A stretch of DNA of 64,000 nt from Arthrobacter sp. V1I7 (GTDB lineage: Bacteria; Actinomycetota; Actinomycetes; Actinomycetales; Micrococcaceae). The stretch covers positions 4,712,001 to 4,776,000 of the forward strand of contig NZ_JAUSYS010000001.1 in assembly GCF_030817015.1 (NCBI RefSeq). The letters run 5' to 3'. Below, in pieces: positions 33,079 through 41,589 of this stretch. The notes beneath the pieces are model-generated. The model was not told the origin of the DNA. It made no database searches and was given only the letters and a program-made list of their open reading frames with translations. A program made the position numbers and the translations under genes. Numbering within the stretch: position 1 is the first letter of the stretch; each line of letters begins with the position of its first letter.

Positions 33079-35285
33079 GCTTCGAAATCGCCGCCAACAC
33101 CGAATCGAACGGTCCGAACACCGCCGAGCGACTGCATGTGGCGGGGCTGCACGCACCCACGGACGCCGTCCTGTCTGTCCGGAACCTCAACGTCCGCTTC
33201 AACACGGAGAACGGCGTGCTGCACGCGGTCCGCGGCGTCGACTTCGACCTCCTGCCCGGAAAGACGCTCGGGATCGTGGGCGAGTCCGGCTCCGGAAAAT
33301 CGGTAACGGCCATGGCCATCATGGGCCTGCTGGCCCCGACGGCGGAGATCACCGGTTCGGTCCGGCTCAAGGGCAAGGAACTGCTGGGCCTCAGCGACAA
33401 GGCCATGTGTGCGTTCCGCGGCAACGACATCGCCATGGTCTTCCAGGATCCGCTGTCCTCCCTGACCCCGGTCTACACGGTCGGGGCCCAGATCATCGAG
33501 GCGCTCACGGTCCACAACCCCACCATGAGCAAGCAGGCCAAGGAGGCCCGCGCCGTCGAGCTGCTCGCGATGGTCGGCATCCCCAGCCCGAAGGACCGGC
33601 TGAAAGCCTTCCCGCACGAGTTTTCCGGCGGGATGCGCCAGCGCGTCATGATCGCGATCGCGATCGCCAACAATCCCCGGGTGCTCATCGCCGATGAGCC
33701 GACGACCGCCCTCGACGTCACCATCCAGGCCCAGGTGCTGGAGGTGCTGCACACCGCGCAGGAGGAAACCGGCGCCGCCGTCGTGATGATCACCCACGAC
33801 CTCGGCGTGGTCGCAGGCATGGCGGACGACATCATGGTCATGTACGCGGGCAGGCCGGTGGAGACCGGCACTGTGGATGACATCTACTACAACCCGCGGA
33901 TGCCGTACACCATGGGCCTGCTGGGTGCGGTGCCGCGTGTGGACATGGCGGAGAAGTCGTCGCTGGTGCCGATCGAGGGCACCCCGCCGAACCTGGTCCA
34001 CGCTCCCACCGGGTGCTCTTTCGCCCCGCGCTGCCCCCTGGCCAGCGAGGCCTGCCTGAAAGGCGAGCCGGAGCTCTGGCCGGTCGGCGGAACGGGCGGG
34101 AACGGCGGCATGGAACATAAGGCCGCCTGCATCAAGACGGATTCGCTCGGCGCCGGGGTGGACGTTCACGAGATCTTCCGGGCCCCGGCCGTTCCGGTCT
34201 CGCGCTTCGATGCGGTCCCCCGCACCGAGCGCAAGGCCGTCCTGGAGCTCAAAGACGTGAAGAAGCACTTCCCGCTGACGAAGGGCGCGCTGATCAAGCG
34301 GCGGATCGGCACGGTGAAGGCCGTGGACGGTTTGAGCTTCGACATCCGCGAGGGCGAGTGCTTTTCCATCGTGGGCGAATCCGGCTGCGGCAAGACCACC
34401 ACGCTGCTGGAAATCATGGAATTCCACAAGAACCAGGACGGCGAGGTGAGGATCGGCGGTCTCAGCAACAAGGAAGCCTCCGATTTCCGGACCCGCAGCG
34501 CCATGCGCAAGGAACTCCAGATGGTGTTCCAGGACCCCACCGGTGCCCTCGACCCGCGCTTCACGGTGTACGAGGTGCTGGCCGAACCGTTGGAAAACGC
34601 CGGAATGGCCAAGCCCGCCATTCGGAAGCGGATCCTGGAGCTGATGGAACTCGTGGGTCTGCAGCCTGACCACGTCAACCGCTTCCCCAACCAGTTCTCC
34701 GGCGGACAGCGCCAGCGCATCGGCATTGCCCGGGCCCTCGCCGTGAACCCCAGGCTGGTGGTGCTGGACGAGCCGGTTTCCGCCCTCGATGTGTCCGTGC
34801 AGGCCGGTGTCATCAACCTCCTGGACCAGCTCCGCGCCGAGCTCGGGCTGAGCTATCTGATGGTGGCGCACGATCTGTCCGTGGTGCGCCATATCTCCAA
34901 CCGCGTCGCCGTGATGTACTTGGGCAAGATCGTGGAGATCGGGGAGGTAAACAGCGTCTTCGACAACCCGCGCCACCCCTACACGCGCGCACTGCTCTCC
35001 GCGATCCCGGTCCCGGACCCACGGCTGGAGCGCACCCGCGAACGTATCATCCTGCAGGGCGACCTGCCGTCGCCGCTCGATGCGCCCAAGGGCTGCAACT
35101 TCGCCAGCCGCTGCCCGGTGTTCGCGGCGCTGCCACCCGCGAAGCAGGAGAAGTGCCTGACCATCGAGCCGCGGCTGGAACCGGATGCGGCGGCGGCCGC
35201 CGGCACCACAGACCAGCAATTCGCCTGCTTCTACCCCGACGGCGAACTGGACGCGGACATGCTCGTTGTCCACGAACCCACCTGA
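33075..35285 (+). CDS. Fused double ABC ATPase, DppD-DppF-like
   Basis: A 736-residue protein with two nucleotide-binding domains. First: Walker A GESGSGKS (69-76), signature FSGGMRQRV, Walker B VLIADEPTTALD. Second: Walker A GESGCGKTT (about 433-441), signature FSGGQRQRI, Walker B LVVLDEPVSALD. Each is followed by the oligopeptide-transporter C-terminal Cys-containing segment (CSFAPRCPLA..C, CNFASRCPVF..C). Energises the two permeases. ATG 33075 overlaps the previous stop. Confidence 0.92.
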   Translation: MSFEIAANTESNGPNTAERLHVAGLHAPTDAVLSVRNLNVRFNTENGVLHAVRGVDFDLLPGKTLGIVGESGSGKSVTAMAIMGLLAPTAEITGSVRLKGKELLGLSDKAMCAFRGNDIAMVFQDPLSSLTPVYTVGAQIIEALTVHNPTMSKQAKEARAVELLAMVGIPSPKDRLKAFPHEFSGGMRQRVMIAIAIANNPRVLIADEPTTALDVTIQAQVLEVLHTAQEETGAAVVMITHDLGVVAGMADDIMVMYAGRPVETGTVDDIYYNPRMPYTMGLLGAVPRVDMAEKSSLVPIEGTPPNLVHAPTGCSFAPRCPLASEACLKGEPELWPVGGTGGNGGMEHKAACIKTDSLGAGVDVHEIFRAPAVPVSRFDAVPRTERKAVLELKDVKKHFPLTKGALIKRRIGTVKAVDGLSFDIREGECFSIVGESGCGKTTTLLEIMEFHKNQDGEVRIGGLSNKEASDFRTRSAMRKELQMVFQDPTGALDPRFTVYEVLAEPLENAGMAKPAIRKRILELMELVGLQPDHVNRFPNQFSGGQRQRIGIARALAVNPRLVVLDEPVSALDVSVQAGVINLLDQLRAELGLSYLMVAHDLSVVRHISNRVAVMYLGKIVEIGEVNSVFDNPRHPYTRALLSAIPVPDPRLERTRERIILQGDLPSPLDAPKGCNFASRCPVFAALPPAKQEKCLTIEPRLEPDAAAAAGTTDQQFACFYPDGELDADMLVVHEPT

Positions 35286-35337
35286 CTTACCGAACCACCA
35301 CGCATCACAACTCGCAGCAGGAAATGAAGGGAACACC

Positions 35338-37065
35338 ATGAAGAATCTGACCAAGATCGGCGGAGTTACCGCCGTCGTGGCAGCGCTCGCGCTCACCGCT
35401 TGCGGTGGCGGGGGCGGCGGTGCCCAGGGCCCGGAGGCCGGCAGGGGCCAGGATGCGGGCAGTGATCTGACCAAGCTCATCAGCATCAACGCCAAGGACG
35501 CCAAGGACCTGCAGCCGGGCGGAACTGTCACGCTGCCGCTGGGCAACATCGGGCCGGACTTCAACGGGTTCTCCAACAACGGCAACAGCGCGGACAACAC
35601 CGCCCTGATGGTTCCGGTAAATCCGGTGGCCGTGAACGGTGGCGGCACCGGCGGCTGCTGGAAGCTCGACTTCGTGGGCAAGGCCACCCCGAACAAAGAC
35701 TTCTGCGAGTCGGTGGACAGCAAGATCGCGGATGGCAAGCAGACCATCACCATCAAGGTCAATGACAAAGCCAGCTACAACGACGGCACGCCGATCGATG
35801 TGAAGGCCTTCCAGAACACCTGGAACGTGCTCAAGGGCGAAAACAAGGATTTCGACGTCGTCAGCTCCGGAGCCTACGAGTTTGTTGAGTCCGTAGAGGC
35901 CGGCAGCAGCGATAAGGAAGTCATCGTCAAGACCACCCAGCCGGTCTACCCGCTGGAATCGCTCTTCTTCGGTCTCGTTCACCCGGCCGTGAACACCCCC
36001 GAGATCTTCAACACCGGCTTCACGGGCGAGATGCACCCGGAGTGGATGGCCGGCCCCTTCAAGGTTGACCAGTACGACAGCGCCGCCAAGACGGTCACGC
36101 TCGTCCAGAACGAGAAGTGGTGGGGCACCAAGCCCGTCCTCGAGAAGGTTGTCTTCCGCCAGCTGGAGAGCAGCGCCGCCATCGCCGCTTTCAAGAACGG
36201 TGAGATCGACGGCGTTTCCGCCAACACCATCACGCCGTACAAGCAGCTCGAAGGCACCCAGGATTCGGAAATCCGCCGCGGCCAGCGTCTCTTCGCCGGC
36301 GGCCTGAACATCAATGCCCAGAAGGCGCCGATGAACGACGTCGCTATCCGGAAGGCCATCTTCACGGCGGTAGACCGCGAGGCCCTGCGCAAGGTCCGCT
36401 TCAACGGCTTGAACTGGGAAGAGCCCAGCTCCGGATCGATGATGCTGCTGCCGTTCTCCGAGTACTACCAGGACAACTACCCGGTGACCGAGAGCGGTGC
36501 CGATGCCGCCAAGAAGGTCCTGACCGACGCCGGCTACACGGCCAACGCCGCGGGCATCATGGAGAAGGACGGCGTCCCGGCCGCGTTCAAGATCAGCAAC
36601 TTCGGTGACGACCCCACCACCCTGGCCTTTGCCCAGACGCTGCAGAACCAGCTCAAGGCCGGCGGCATGGACGTCGGAATCGACCAGCGCGCCTCGGCCG
36701 ACTTCGGGAAGGTCCTGGGCAGCCGTGACTTCTTCCTGAGCATCTCCGGCTACACGGTCGGCTCTGACGCGACGGATGCGGTCAAGCAGTTCTACGATTC
36801 CAAGACCAACGAAAACGGGCTGGGCGACGCCGAACTGGATGCTGACATCGCCAGGCTGGCCTCGATCGAGGACAACGCCGAGCGGAACAAGGCGGCCATG
36901 GAAGTGGAAAAGAAGCACATGGCGAAGTACTTCTCCATGGGTGTCGTGATGAACGGACCGCAGATCTCCTTCGCCCGCACCGGTCTGGCCAACTACGGCC
37001 CGTCCCTGTTCCAGAGCCTGTCCCAGGTTCCGGACTGGACCACACTGGGCTGGGAAAAGAAGTAG
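35338..37065 (+). CDS. ABC importer substrate-binding lipoprotein, family 5
   Basis: A 575-residue solute-binding protein of the DppA/OppA family. The N-terminal signal MKNLTKIGGVTAVVAALALTAC has a lipobox with Cys22 as the lipidation site, then a Gly-rich linker. GPFKVDQYD and the NINAQKAPMNDVAIRKAIFTAVDR stretch are typical family-5 landmarks. ATG 35338 has GAAGGGAA upstream; an earlier in-frame start overlaps the ATPase. Substrate not evident. Confidence 0.9.
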   Translation: MKNLTKIGGVTAVVAALALTACGGGGGGAQGPEAGRGQDAGSDLTKLISINAKDAKDLQPGGTVTLPLGNIGPDFNGFSNNGNSADNTALMVPVNPVAVNGGGTGGCWKLDFVGKATPNKDFCESVDSKIADGKQTITIKVNDKASYNDGTPIDVKAFQNTWNVLKGENKDFDVVSSGAYEFVESVEAGSSDKEVIVKTTQPVYPLESLFFGLVHPAVNTPEIFNTGFTGEMHPEWMAGPFKVDQYDSAAKTVTLVQNEKWWGTKPVLEKVVFRQLESSAAIAAFKNGEIDGVSANTITPYKQLEGTQDSEIRRGQRLFAGGLNINAQKAPMNDVAIRKAIFTAVDREALRKVRFNGLNWEEPSSGSMMLLPFSEYYQDNYPVTESGADAAKKVLTDAGYTANAAGIMEKDGVPAAFKISNFGDDPTTLAFAQTLQNQLKAGGMDVGIDQRASADFGKVLGSRDFFLSISGYTVGSDATDAVKQFYDSKTNENGLGDAELDADIARLASIEDNAERNKAAMEVEKKHMAKYFSMGVVMNGPQISFARTGLANYGPSLFQSLSQVPDWTTLGWEKK

Positions 37066-37114
37066 TCCTCCCCGTTCGATCCGACGCTCCCTCACTTTTC
37101 GCAGCTTTCGGAGT

Positions 37115-37143
37115 GACGCTCCCTCAGCGGGTGAGGGAGCGTC
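37115..37143 (+). terminator. Terminator of the ABC importer operon
   Basis: Perfect 12-bp stem GACGCTCCCTCA / TGAGGGAGCGTC with a 5-base loop, followed by TTTT at 37150-37153. The left arm also occurs at 37083-37094 and the right arm partly at 37166-37175, so the element is repeated. Confidence 0.8.
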
Positions 37144-37193
37144 GCTCAATTTTCTGCATTACGTGGGGGAGCGTCCGGGGTAGCGTATGAGCC

Positions 37194-38249
37194 ATGACAA
37201 CAGATTCCTCCCGGCCCATCCGAGTCGCCATTGCCGGCTTCGGTCTCTCCGGCAGCGTCTTCCACGCGCCGCTGATCGCGGCCGTCCCCGCCTTCTCCCT
37301 CGAGGTCATCTCCACGTCCGACGCCGGCCGCAAAGCCGCGGCGTCCGCGAGCTATCCCGCGGCCAGGATCGTCGACAGTCCGGCGGACATCCTCGAACTG
37401 GGCGGTGAACTGGACCTGCTGGTGCTCGGCACGCCGCCGGCCACGCACTACCCGCTCGCGAAGGCCGCGCTGGAAGCCGGGCTCGACGTCGTCGTGGACA
37501 AACCGTTCACGGTGCACAGCGCGGAGGGCGAGGAGCTGATTGCCCTGGCCGAACGGCTGGGCCGGGTATTGACCGTCTTCCAGAACCGGCGCTGGGACGG
37601 CGACTTCCTGACCGTCCGCGGCCTGGTGGGCAGCGGCGGCCTCGGTACCGTCTCGCGGTTCGAGTCACGCTTTGAGCGCTGGTCGCCTGCGGTCGCGAAG
37701 GCCTGGAAGGCGTCAGCGACGGCGGACGACGGCGGCGGCGTGCTGTTCGACCTCGGCACGCACCTGCTGGACCAGGCGCTTGAGCTGTTCGGACCGGCCG
37801 CGGTGGTCCACGCGGAACTCGACGCGCGGCGCCCGGGGGAGAAGGTCGATGACGACGTGTTCCTGACGCTGCGGCACGATTCCGGCGTCACCAGCCACCT
37901 GTGGATGAATATGCTGTGCGCCCAGCAGGGGCCGCGCTTCCGGCTGCTGGGCAGCGAGGGCGGCTACACCAAGCACGGCGTGGACCCGCAGGAACCGTAC
38001 ATTGTGGCCGGCGGCAGCCCGCTGGACGAGGAGTACGGCGTCGAGGACCCCGACTGGGCCGGATTGCTCGGGCGGGACGGCCACCTGGACCGCCTGCCCA
38101 CCGACCGCGGCGCCTACCCGGAGTTCTACCGGATCCTGGCGGAAAAGATCAACGACGGCGGCGCGGCCTCGGGGCTGCCGCTCCCGGTGGATCCCGCGGG
38201 TCCGGTTGAGGTCCTGCGGCTGATCGAGCAGGCCCGGGCGCTGGCTTAA
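37194..38249 (+). CDS. Gfo/Idh/MocA family oxidoreductase
   Basis: A 351-residue NAD(P)-dependent dehydrogenase, typically acting on sugars, inositols or related polyols. N-terminal Rossmann motif AIAGFGLSGSVFHAPL, the VVDKPFTVH lysine-proline motif (about 100-108) and the ATADDGGGVLFDLGTHLLDQAL catalytic segment with the conserved D..H pair. A TAGCGT box at 37181-37186 is 7 bases before the ATG, so the start is leaderless and the gene is independent of the importer upstream. Confidence 0.87.
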   Translation: MTTDSSRPIRVAIAGFGLSGSVFHAPLIAAVPAFSLEVISTSDAGRKAAASASYPAARIVDSPADILELGGELDLLVLGTPPATHYPLAKAALEAGLDVVVDKPFTVHSAEGEELIALAERLGRVLTVFQNRRWDGDFLTVRGLVGSGGLGTVSRFESRFERWSPAVAKAWKASATADDGGGVLFDLGTHLLDQALELFGPAAVVHAELDARRPGEKVDDDVFLTLRHDSGVTSHLWMNMLCAQQGPRFRLLGSEGGYTKHGVDPQEPYIVAGGSPLDEEYGVEDPDWAGLLGRDGHLDRLPTDRGAYPEFYRILAEKINDGGAASGLPLPVDPAGPVEVLRLIEQARALA

Positions 38250-38258
38250 ACAGCAAAC

Positions 38259-38365
38259 GGCTGCTCCCCACCGGCCCCCTCGCCTCGCAAGCTCGGCCAG
38301 GGAACCCTGCCGGTGTGGGCCCAACCGCCCTTCCGGGTGTCCGGAAGGGCGGTTAGGGAGCAGCC
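38259..38365. terminator. Nested bidirectional terminator between oxidoreductase and ald
   Basis: An inner perfect 14-bp stem (AACCGCCCTTCCGG 38323-38336 / CCGGAAGGGCGGTT 38341-38354, 4-base loop) sits inside a wider inverted repeat GGCTGCTCCC (38259-38268) / GGGAGCAGCC (38356-38365). It lies between two convergent genes and can serve both. Confidence 0.8.
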
Positions 38366-38381
38366 GACGCGTAAGCCGGTG

Positions 38382-39500
38382 TCAGGCGGAGACCAGCTGG
38401 TGCCAGTCGGCCACGAGCGGCAGGTTGTGCGCCTCGGACACGGAGCGGTGGGCGACCTTGCCGGCGGCGATGTTCAGGCCGGCGGCCAGGGCGGCGTCGC
38501 GCTCGAACGCGGCGGAGACGCCGAGGTTGGCCAGCGCGACGGCGTACCGCAGGGTGACGTTGGTCAGCGCGTAGGTGGAGGTGTTCGGCACGGCGCCGGG
38601 CATGTTGGCAACGCAGTAGAAGATCGTGTTGTGGACCTTGTACGTCGGTTCCTGGTGCGTGGTCGGGTGCGTGTCCTCGAAGCAGCCGCCCTGGTCCACG
38701 GCGATGTCCACCAGCACGGAGCCCGGCTTCATCCGCGAGACGAGTTCGTTCGTGACGAGCTTCGGGGCCTTGGCGCCCGGGATCAGCACGGAGCCGATCA
38801 CGAGGTCGGCGTCGACGACGGACTTCTCGATCTCGTAGGCGTTGGAGGCGACGGTCTTCAGGCGGCCCTGGTACTGGGCATCGAGTTCGCGGAGGCGGTT
38901 GATGTTGATGTCCAGGATGGTGACGTCGGCGCCGAGGCCCAGCGCCATCGCGGCGGCGTTGGTGCCGGCCACACCGGCGCCCAGGACGACGACCTTGGCC
39001 GGGCGGACCCCCGGGACGCCGCCGAGCAGCACTCCTTTGCCGCCGGCCGGAGCCATCAGCGAGGTCGCGCCGACCTGGACGGACAGGCGGCCGGCGACCT
39101 CGGACATCGGGGCCAGCAGCGGCAGCGTGCGGCCCTCCTGGACGGTCTCGTAGGCGATGGCGGTGACGCCGCTGTTGATGAGCTCCTGGGTCAGTTCCGG
39201 CTCGGCGGCCAGGTGCAGGTAGGTGAAGAGGATCAGGCCCTTGCGGAAGCGGTGGTATTCGGCCTTGACCGGCTCCTTGACCTTCAGGACCATGTCGGCG
39301 CGGGCCCAGACGTCATCGGCGTCGACGACGATTTCGGCGCCGGCGATGGCGTATTCCTCGTCCGTGATCCCCGAGCCCAGGCCGGCGCCGCGCTCCACCA
39401 GGACCGGGTGGCCGTGGGTGCGGAACTCGTGGACGCCGGCAGCGGTGATGGCGACGCGGAATTCGTTGTTCTTGATCTCTTTGGGGACACCGATGATCAT
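38382..39500 (-). CDS. ald: Alanine dehydrogenase
   Basis: A 372-residue NAD-dependent enzyme interconverting L-alanine and pyruvate plus ammonia. Substrate residues Arg15 (NNEFRVA), Lys74 (VKEP) and catalytic His96 (FTYLHLA) are present; the NAD Rossmann motif is [13 protein letters not shown], and the catalytic-aspartate segment is [26 protein letters not shown] gives the start at 39500; the longer open frame lacks family similarity. Divergent from a PucR regulator. Confidence 0.95.
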   Translation of the reverse strand: MIIGVPKEIKNNEFRVAITAAGVHEFRTHGHPVLVERGAGLGSGITDEEYAIAGAEIVVDADDVWARADMVLKVKEPVKAEYHRFRKGLILFTYLHLAAEPELTQELINSGVTAIAYETVQEGRTLPLLAPMSEVAGRLSVQVGATSLMAPAGGKGVLLGGVPGVRPAKVVVLGAGVAGTNAAAMALGLGADVTILDININRLRELDAQYQGRLKTVASNAYEIEKSVVDADLVIGSVLIPGAKAPKLVTNELVSRMKPGSVLVDIAVDQGGCFEDTHPTTHQEPTYKVHNTIFYCVANMPGAVPNTSTYALTNVTLRYAVALANLGVSAAFERDAALAAGLNIAAGKVAHRSVSEAHNLPLVADWHQLVSA

Positions 39501-39651
39501 TTGGGCTCCAGTGCTGGTGGCCTTTGCGGCCGGATGTGCGGGGGGAAGTCGTATCTCCAGAATAAATCCCGCTGTGAGGCAGCCGACAGCGCCGGGATAC
39601 CGCCGTCGCACCCGTTCCGCGGATTTCCACGGTTCCTGGAAGCAGTCGATA

Positions 39652-39661
39652 GACAATTGTC
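39652..39661. promoter_or_regulatory. Palindrome GACAATTGTC between ald and its divergent regulator
   Basis: A perfect 10-bp A/T-centred palindrome in the 216-bp divergent region, flanked by TCGAT and CGAG. It is the best candidate binding site for the PucR protein. Confidence 0.4.
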
Positions 39662-39716
39662 GAGTCCGGGAGCGTCAGGTGTCGCCTGCTGTCCGTCCGG
39701 CCAGTAGTCTGGCAGG

Positions 39717-40937
39717 ATGCAGCAGCAGGACGTGGAACAGCTCGTGGAGCAGGTGGCGCTGAAGCTGGGCCGGGGCCTCTCGCTCGAAGACCTGGACGGG
39801 GTCCTGCTCGCGTACAGCTCCAACCAGTCGCATGCGGACCGGGTGCGGGTGAACTTCCTGCTCAGCAAGCGGGTGCCGATGGATGTCAGCGCCTGGCAGC
39901 TCTCGCATGGGATCGCCACGGCGGTGCGCCCCGTCGTCGTGCCGGCGAACGAGGAGCTGGGCATGCTCGGCCGGGTCTGCGTCCCGCTGCTGGTACGGGG
40001 TTTCCGGGTGGGCTACCTGTGGGTCCAGCTCGACGCCGAAGAGCCCAATGCGACGTCGGTGCTCGCCCACCTGCCCGACGTGGCCCGCGAAGTGGAGCAG
40101 CTCTCCGCCTTGCTGCTGGATTCCAATACTGCCGAATCGGAGTTCCGCCGTCGCCGCGAGCAGGAATTTCTCGCCGCCTGCCGGAGCGAGTTCAACGCGG
40201 TCGCCGCCGTGGCCGGTTGGAAGGAAGTGCAGGGACGCGGGCCCTGGCAGCTGGTGACAGTGCTCGACGCCGACGGCTGGGCCGAGGGATCGGATCCCAT
40301 CGCCGCCACCCTGATCCACCGCTCCGCCGCGCTGCAGGCCACGATCGGCGTGGACGCGGCCCTGTTCAGCGCCGGCACCGAAACCCACGCCGTGGTGCTG
40401 TTCCAGGAATCCACCGGCCGGGCGGACCACGCCCAGGTCCTGGTCCATTACCAGCTGGAGCTGGCCAAACGCTCCGGACGGCCAGTCCGCCGGATCATCC
40501 TCGGCACGTCGGAGGGCTTCGCCAAACCGCGTGAACTGGCCGAGGCGTACCGGCAGTCCCGCCAGGCGGCGCAGGCCGCGGCGGTGGACCCCCAGCTGGG
40601 CGAACTTGTCGATTCCCGGGCCACCGGGCTCTACCAGCTGCTGGCCTCCGCCGGCGGTGGTGCAGGGGCCTGGGCGGATTCGGGCTCGGTCTATTTCCGG
40701 CTCCTGGAGGACCAGGACCGGAACGGGGAACTCCTGCCCGTACTCGAGCTGTTCTACGACAACGACGGCTCGGTCCAGGAGGTGGCCGACAAGCTGCACC
40801 TGCACCGGAGCAGCATCTACAACCGGCTCGGCCGGATCCGGCAGCTCCTGGGCGTGGATCCGCTCAAGGGGATGGTGCGGCTGGAACTCCACGCGGCGCT
40901 CAAGGCGCGGCGCTGGGCGGCACGGCCCAGAATCTAG
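39717..40937 (+). CDS. PucR family transcriptional regulator (AdeR-like)
   Basis: A 406-residue regulator. The C-terminal HTH (VQEVADKLHLHRSSIYNRLGRIRQLLG, about 347-371) is the PucR/CdaR type; the N-terminal part is a GAF-like sensing region. In Bacillus, the PucR-type AdeR activates ald, and here the gene is divergent from ald, so the same role is likely (inference by analogy). A TAGTCT box at 39705-39710, 6 bases before ATG, indicates a leaderless start. Confidence 0.82.
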   Translation: MQQQDVEQLVEQVALKLGRGLSLEDLDGVLLAYSSNQSHADRVRVNFLLSKRVPMDVSAWQLSHGIATAVRPVVVPANEELGMLGRVCVPLLVRGFRVGYLWVQLDAEEPNATSVLAHLPDVAREVEQLSALLLDSNTAESEFRRRREQEFLAACRSEFNAVAAVAGWKEVQGRGPWQLVTVLDADGWAEGSDPIAATLIHRSAALQATIGVDAALFSAGTETHAVVLFQESTGRADHAQVLVHYQLELAKRSGRPVRRIILGTSEGFAKPRELAEAYRQSRQAAQAAAVDPQLGELVDSRATGLYQLLASAGGGAGAWADSGSVYFRLLEDQDRNGELLPVLELFYDNDGSVQEVADKLHLHRSSIYNRLGRIRQLLGVDPLKGMVRLELHAALKARRWAARPRI

Positions 40938-41050
40938 CGGGCCGGAAGCCAGCCGAGGCCGTCCCGTGTGGGGCTGTCGGGTGAGCACCAAGGCGGCAAT
41001 GCCAGCCACGATGTGCCACCCTCTGAACTTACCCGAGATTCAAGCGTAAC

Positions 41051-41084
41051 CCCGGCCTTCTCCGCGTTTCCGCGCAGGGCCGGG
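41051..41084. terminator. Hairpin between the convergent PucR and HTH genes
   Basis: CCCGGCC (41051-41057) pairs with GGCCGGG (41078-41084), 20-base loop. Located in the 173-bp convergent gap; probably a shared terminator. Confidence 0.5.
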
Positions 41085-41110
41085 ATCGTTGCTTGAGCCT
41101 GATCGCGGCT

Positions 41111-41533
41111 TCACGAACCATCCGCGGCACCGTCATGCCCGGCGCCCGGGGCTCCGTCGGCAGTACTGTTCTTTTTCTGCGTTTCGAGCCAGGCCATGAT
41201 GTCCGCCAGCCTGATGCGGCGGTGAGTGCCCCGGTATTCCACCGGGATTTCGCCCCGGTCCGTCATGTTCCGCAGGTAGGTGTGCGAGATGCCGGCCAGC
41301 TCCGCCGCCTTCGAGGTGGTGAGCATTTCCTCGACGCTGCTGACCGTGACCGCCTCGCCCCGGCTGAACCGGCTGAGCAGATCGACGACGGCGTCCCGCG
41401 CCTCCGGCGGCAGCCGATGTACCGTGCCGTCCACGAAAACGGTGATGTCGTCACTGCCGTTCAGGGCGTACTTCAGTTTCTGCGCGTCCTCGGCCGGAAG
41501 GCCGGCCGTCACCCGGGGGGCTATCTGTGCCAT
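41111..41533 (-). CDS. Helix-turn-helix (excisionase-type) DNA-binding protein
   Basis: A 140-residue protein. The C-terminal part (LTTSKAAELAGISHTYLRNMTDRGEIPVEYRGTHRRIRLADIMAWLE) is a MerR/Xis-like winged helix; the N-terminal part (KLKYALNGSDDITVFVDGTVHRLPPEARDAVVDLLSRFSRGEAV) resembles antitoxin-type proteins. I start at ATG 41533 because a TAGGAT box on the - strand (41546-41541) lies 7 bases upstream and overlaps the other ATG. No toxin gene is adjacent. Function unknown, probably a regulator. Confidence 0.75.
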   Translation of the reverse strand: MAQIAPRVTAGLPAEDAQKLKYALNGSDDITVFVDGTVHRLPPEARDAVVDLLSRFSRGEAVTVSSVEEMLTTSKAAELAGISHTYLRNMTDRGEIPVEYRGTHRRIRLADIMAWLETQKKNSTADGAPGAGHDGAADGS

Positions 41534-41589
41534 GGAGTGCATCCTAGCGCCCCGGGTGGAGGCTCGCGCTGCCGCTGCTGACTCCGGCG

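Noticed and set aside
32412..35768. Very long - strand open frame (over 1100 codons) opposite the ABC importer genes
   Set aside because: It is antisense to permease, ATPase and binding-protein genes with full motif support, is His/Gly/Arg/Asp-rich without domains, and reflects high-GC third-position bias.
41111..41533. Toxin-antitoxin module
   Set aside because: The HTH gene resembles an antitoxin, but no toxin-sized frame lies next to it.
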